A stretch of 7,870 nucleotides of DNA. It comes from a bacterium. Lineage in GTDB: Bacteria; UBA9089; UBA9088. The notes under the pieces are model-generated. The model made no database searches and was not told the origin of the DNA. It worked only from the letters and a program-made list of their open reading frames with translations. The stretch is from contig JBFLYE010000206.1 in assembly GCA_040756715.1 (NCBI GenBank), positions 1 through 7,870 of the forward strand, read 5' to 3'. This document shows, piece after piece, positions 6,382 through 7,870 of this stretch. How positions within the stretch are numbered: the first letter of the stretch is position 1; every line of letters begins with the position of its first letter. Both the position numbers and the translations under genes were made by a program.

Positions 6382-7449
6382 TTATACCAGCCCCTTCATC
6401 TTAAGCCTCATATCATTTGGACTGTCAGAATAGCGAAGGGCATCCTCCTGGGTTATCTTTCCTTGATTATAAAGGTCATATATTGCCTGGTCAAAGGATT
6501 GACAACCCTCATTCCTTCCTCCCTCAATGGCTGACTTAAGCTCACCTCCTATCTGACCCCTTCTGATAAGCTCCTTTATCCTTGGGGTGCAAAGCATAAT
6601 CTCAATTGCGGCAACCCTTTTTTTATCAATCCCAGGGATAAGCCTCTGGGAGATTACCGCCTTAAGATTCAATGATAAGGCAAGGAATATCTGAGGATGC
6701 ATCTCATCAGGAAAGAAATTTATTATCCTTTCCATTGTCTGATTGGCATTGGTTGAATGCAGGGTTGATAAAACAAGGTGGCCTGTCTCTGCATAGTAAA
6801 GGGATGAAGATACAGTTTCAAGATCCCTCATCTCGCCGATAAGAATGACCTCGGGTGCCTGACGCAATGCATTCTTTAAGGCAGATGAAAAGGAATGTGT
6901 ATCTATGCCAACCTCCCTCTGGCTTACCACCCCTTTTTTATCCATATGGACAAACTCTATGGGGTCTTCAATGGTGATAATATGTCCTGTCCTATTCTCA
7001 TTCCTGTAGTCAATTAGTGCGGCTAGGGTGGTTGATTTTCCAGAGCCGGTTGCTCCGGTAACCAAAACAAGACCCCTTGGTGTTAAGGCAATCTCCTTAA
7101 AAATAGAGGGTAGATTAAGGTCTTCTAAGGTTGCAATCTGAAGCTTTATCTGGCGAAAGACAATAGCAACCGATTCCCTTTGTCTATAGACATTTACCCT
7201 AAACCTTACCCCAGGAAGGTGATAAGCACAGTTAAGCTCTTTCTCCCTTTCAAATTCCTTCTTTTGCTCATCGGTCATAATGGAATAAGCAAGCCGCTCT
7301 GTATCCTCAGGGGTTAATTTTTCCATCTTTGCCGGAAGGGTGGCTCCTTCTATCTTATACATTGGAGGAGAACCTGTTTTAATGTATAGGTCGGATGCAT
7401 TTGTTTCTACCATTTTTTCAAGCATCTGGTCAATACTCATTGTAATCAT
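6382..7449 (-). CDS. pilU: Type IV pilus retraction ATPase, PilU-like member of the PilT family
   Basis: This cytoplasmic hexameric ATPase powers retraction of type IV pili (twitching, DNA uptake). With the start chosen here it has 355 residues. An N-terminal PAS-like region contains NASDLYIKTG. The motor domain has Walker A GATGSGKST (132-140), an Asp box with IEDPIEF, a Walker B region ending VILIGEMRD, and a His box TLHSTNANQ. Features favouring PilU over PilT are YRNENRTGHI, INFFPDE with LSLNLKAVISQRL, and the C-terminus SFDQAIYDLYNQG to DSPNDMRLKMK. The frame is open up to 7485, but residues before 7449 coincide with a -35/-10 pair, so ATG 7449 or the third-following ATG (7440, MSIDQ) is the likely start. 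No Shine-Dalgarno site is present. No other pilus gene is in the window. Confidence 0.92.
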   Translation of the reverse strand: MITMSIDQMLEKMVETNASDLYIKTGSPPMYKIEGATLPAKMEKLTPEDTERLAYSIMTDEQKKEFEREKELNCAYHLPGVRFRVNVYRQRESVAIVFRQIKLQIATLEDLNLPSIFKEIALTPRGLVLVTGATGSGKSTTLAALIDYRNENRTGHIITIEDPIEFVHMDKKGVVSQREVGIDTHSFSSALKNALRQAPEVILIGEMRDLETVSSSLYYAETGHLVLSTLHSTNANQTMERIINFFPDEMHPQIFLALSLNLKAVISQRLIPGIDKKRVAAIEIMLCTPRIKELIRRGQIGGELKSAIEGGRNEGCQSFDQAIYDLYNQGKITQEDALRYSDSPNDMRLKMKGLV

Positions 7450-7455
7450 AGCAAA

Positions 7456-7485
7456 AATATAATTTATTTCTGTAGCATAAGTCAA
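7456..7485 (-). promoter_or_regulatory. Candidate sigma-70 promoter of the pilU-like gene
   Basis: TTGACT (7480-7485), an 18-base spacer and TATATT (7456-7461) read on the minus strand. Only 6 bases separate the -10 from ATG 7449. The expected transcription start falls on or very near that ATG, suggesting a leaderless or nearly leaderless mRNA. Confidence 0.55.
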
Positions 7486-7495
7486 GTTTTTGTGC

Positions 7496-7525
7496 TTGAA
7501 ACCAAATTCTTGTTAAGTATATAAT
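7496..7525 (+). promoter_or_regulatory. Candidate sigma-70 promoter of the trxB-like gene
   Basis: TTGAAA (7496-7501), an 18-base spacer and a perfect TATAAT (7520-7525) precede ATG 7534 by 8 bases. There is no room for a Shine-Dalgarno site downstream of the expected start point. It is arranged back-to-back with the pilU-like promoter; the two -35 boxes are 10 bases apart. Confidence 0.6.
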
Positions 7526-7533
7526 ATTTCAAA

Positions 7534-7870
7534 ATGGAGCTTATCATCATTGGTTCTGGTCCAGCAGGATTATCAGCAGGGCTTTATGGAAAAAGGCTGG
7601 GCATTTCCTGCTTGATTATAGAAGGAAAAAACCCCTCCCTTGCAACCCTTACAGAAAAGCTAGAAAATATCCCAGGAGTTCCAAAAATCTCAGGGTTTGA
7701 TTTTATAAATAACCTTAAGGAGCAAGTGAAATCATTTGGTGTCTCTATTATTCCTTCTGATTGCAAAGGAATTATAGAAAAAGATGGTCTATTTGAGGTT
7801 CATTGTGATGACAAATTTTACACAGCCCAGAGCATAATTATTGCAACGGGTGCATCTCTTAAAAGGCTAA
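7534..7870 (+). CDS. trxB: Thioredoxin reductase-like FAD/NAD(P)H oxidoreductase, N-terminal part
   Basis: TrxB transfers electrons from NADPH through FAD to thioredoxin. The first 112 residues are present and the gene continues past the right edge. MELIIIGSGPAGLSAG is the FAD-binding Rossmann glycine motif; ENIPGVPKISG followed by NLKEQVKSFG and IIIATGAS match the TrxB family in order and spacing. The family's FAD-contacting GGQL segment is replaced by a divergent SLATL sequence. The redox CxxC and the NADPH-binding domain would lie beyond the window, so a disulfide-reductase role cannot be confirmed; a ferredoxin-NAD(P) reductase or another TrxB-like flavoprotein remains possible. It is transcribed away from all other genes here. 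Confidence 0.82.
   Translation, partial: MELIIIGSGPAGLSAGLYGKRLGISCLIIEGKNPSLATLTEKLENIPGVPKISGFDFINNLKEQVKSFGVSIIPSDCKGIIEKDGLFEVHCDDKFYTAQSIIIATGASLKRL

Noticed and set aside
6265-6534. Open plus-strand frame opposite the pilU-like gene and the rplU start
   Set aside because: It lies antisense to two well-supported genes, has no ribosome site and its product resembles nothing. The same applies to plus-strand frames at 346-582, 573-788, 1787-1990 and 3486-3716 and the minus frame at 7584-7766.
7450-7485. Longer N-terminus of the pilU-like gene beginning at 7485
   Set aside because: The extra 12 residues are encoded by the -35 to -10 interval of a good promoter and have no family counterpart.

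Overview
The window is AT-rich and almost certainly bacterial. It encodes ribosomal protein L21 behind a strong GGGAGG Shine-Dalgarno site, a PilT/PilU-type twitching ATPase and a thioredoxin-reductase-like flavoprotein. No gene fixes the phylum. Repeat-rich gene borders and a large secreted beta-helix protein with a DUF11-like domain are compatible with an uncultivated candidate lineage, but that is inference.

Layout, left to right. Positions 1-1484 (minus) hold the 3' part of a secreted right-handed beta-helix protein that continues beyond the left edge. It is broken by two single-base frameshifts in homopolymers and has no proper 5' end. Positions 1485-1842 are a gene-free stretch of short degenerate repeats and a possible small inverted-repeat element. 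Positions 1843-5764 (minus) are a tight three-gene operon transcribed in the order O-phosphoseryl-tRNA synthetase (SepRS), threonine synthase, argininosuccinate lyase, with both junctions being 4-bp ATGA overlaps. Positions 5765-5933 hold a strongly folded repeat element ending in an imperfect copy of a tRNA 3' end. Next comes a tRNA with anticodon CAU (5934-6007), whose 5' half also encodes the last 12 codons and the stop of rplU (5969-6307). Then comes a pilU-like gene (6382-7449). A short divergent promoter region (7450-7533) separates it from a plus-strand trxB-like gene that runs off the right edge.

The main discovery is SepRS. It attaches phosphoserine to tRNA-Cys in the two-step, tRNA-dependent cysteine pathway, best known from methanogenic archaea. 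Motifs 1, 2 and 3 and the phosphate-binding Thr/Ser residues are all present, so the enzyme looks functional, but it lacks about 40 N-terminal residues found in archaeal forms. Its partner SepCysS and tRNA-Cys are not in the window. Co-translation with threonine synthase, another enzyme handling a phosphorylated hydroxy-amino acid, and with argH suggests an amino-acid supply operon.

Two further points stand out. Short variable-word repeats sit at several gene borders, and one of them now encodes the first ~36 residues of threonine synthase. The L21 stop codon lies inside the anticodon loop of the following tRNA, so RNase P processing of that tRNA would cut off the stop codon.
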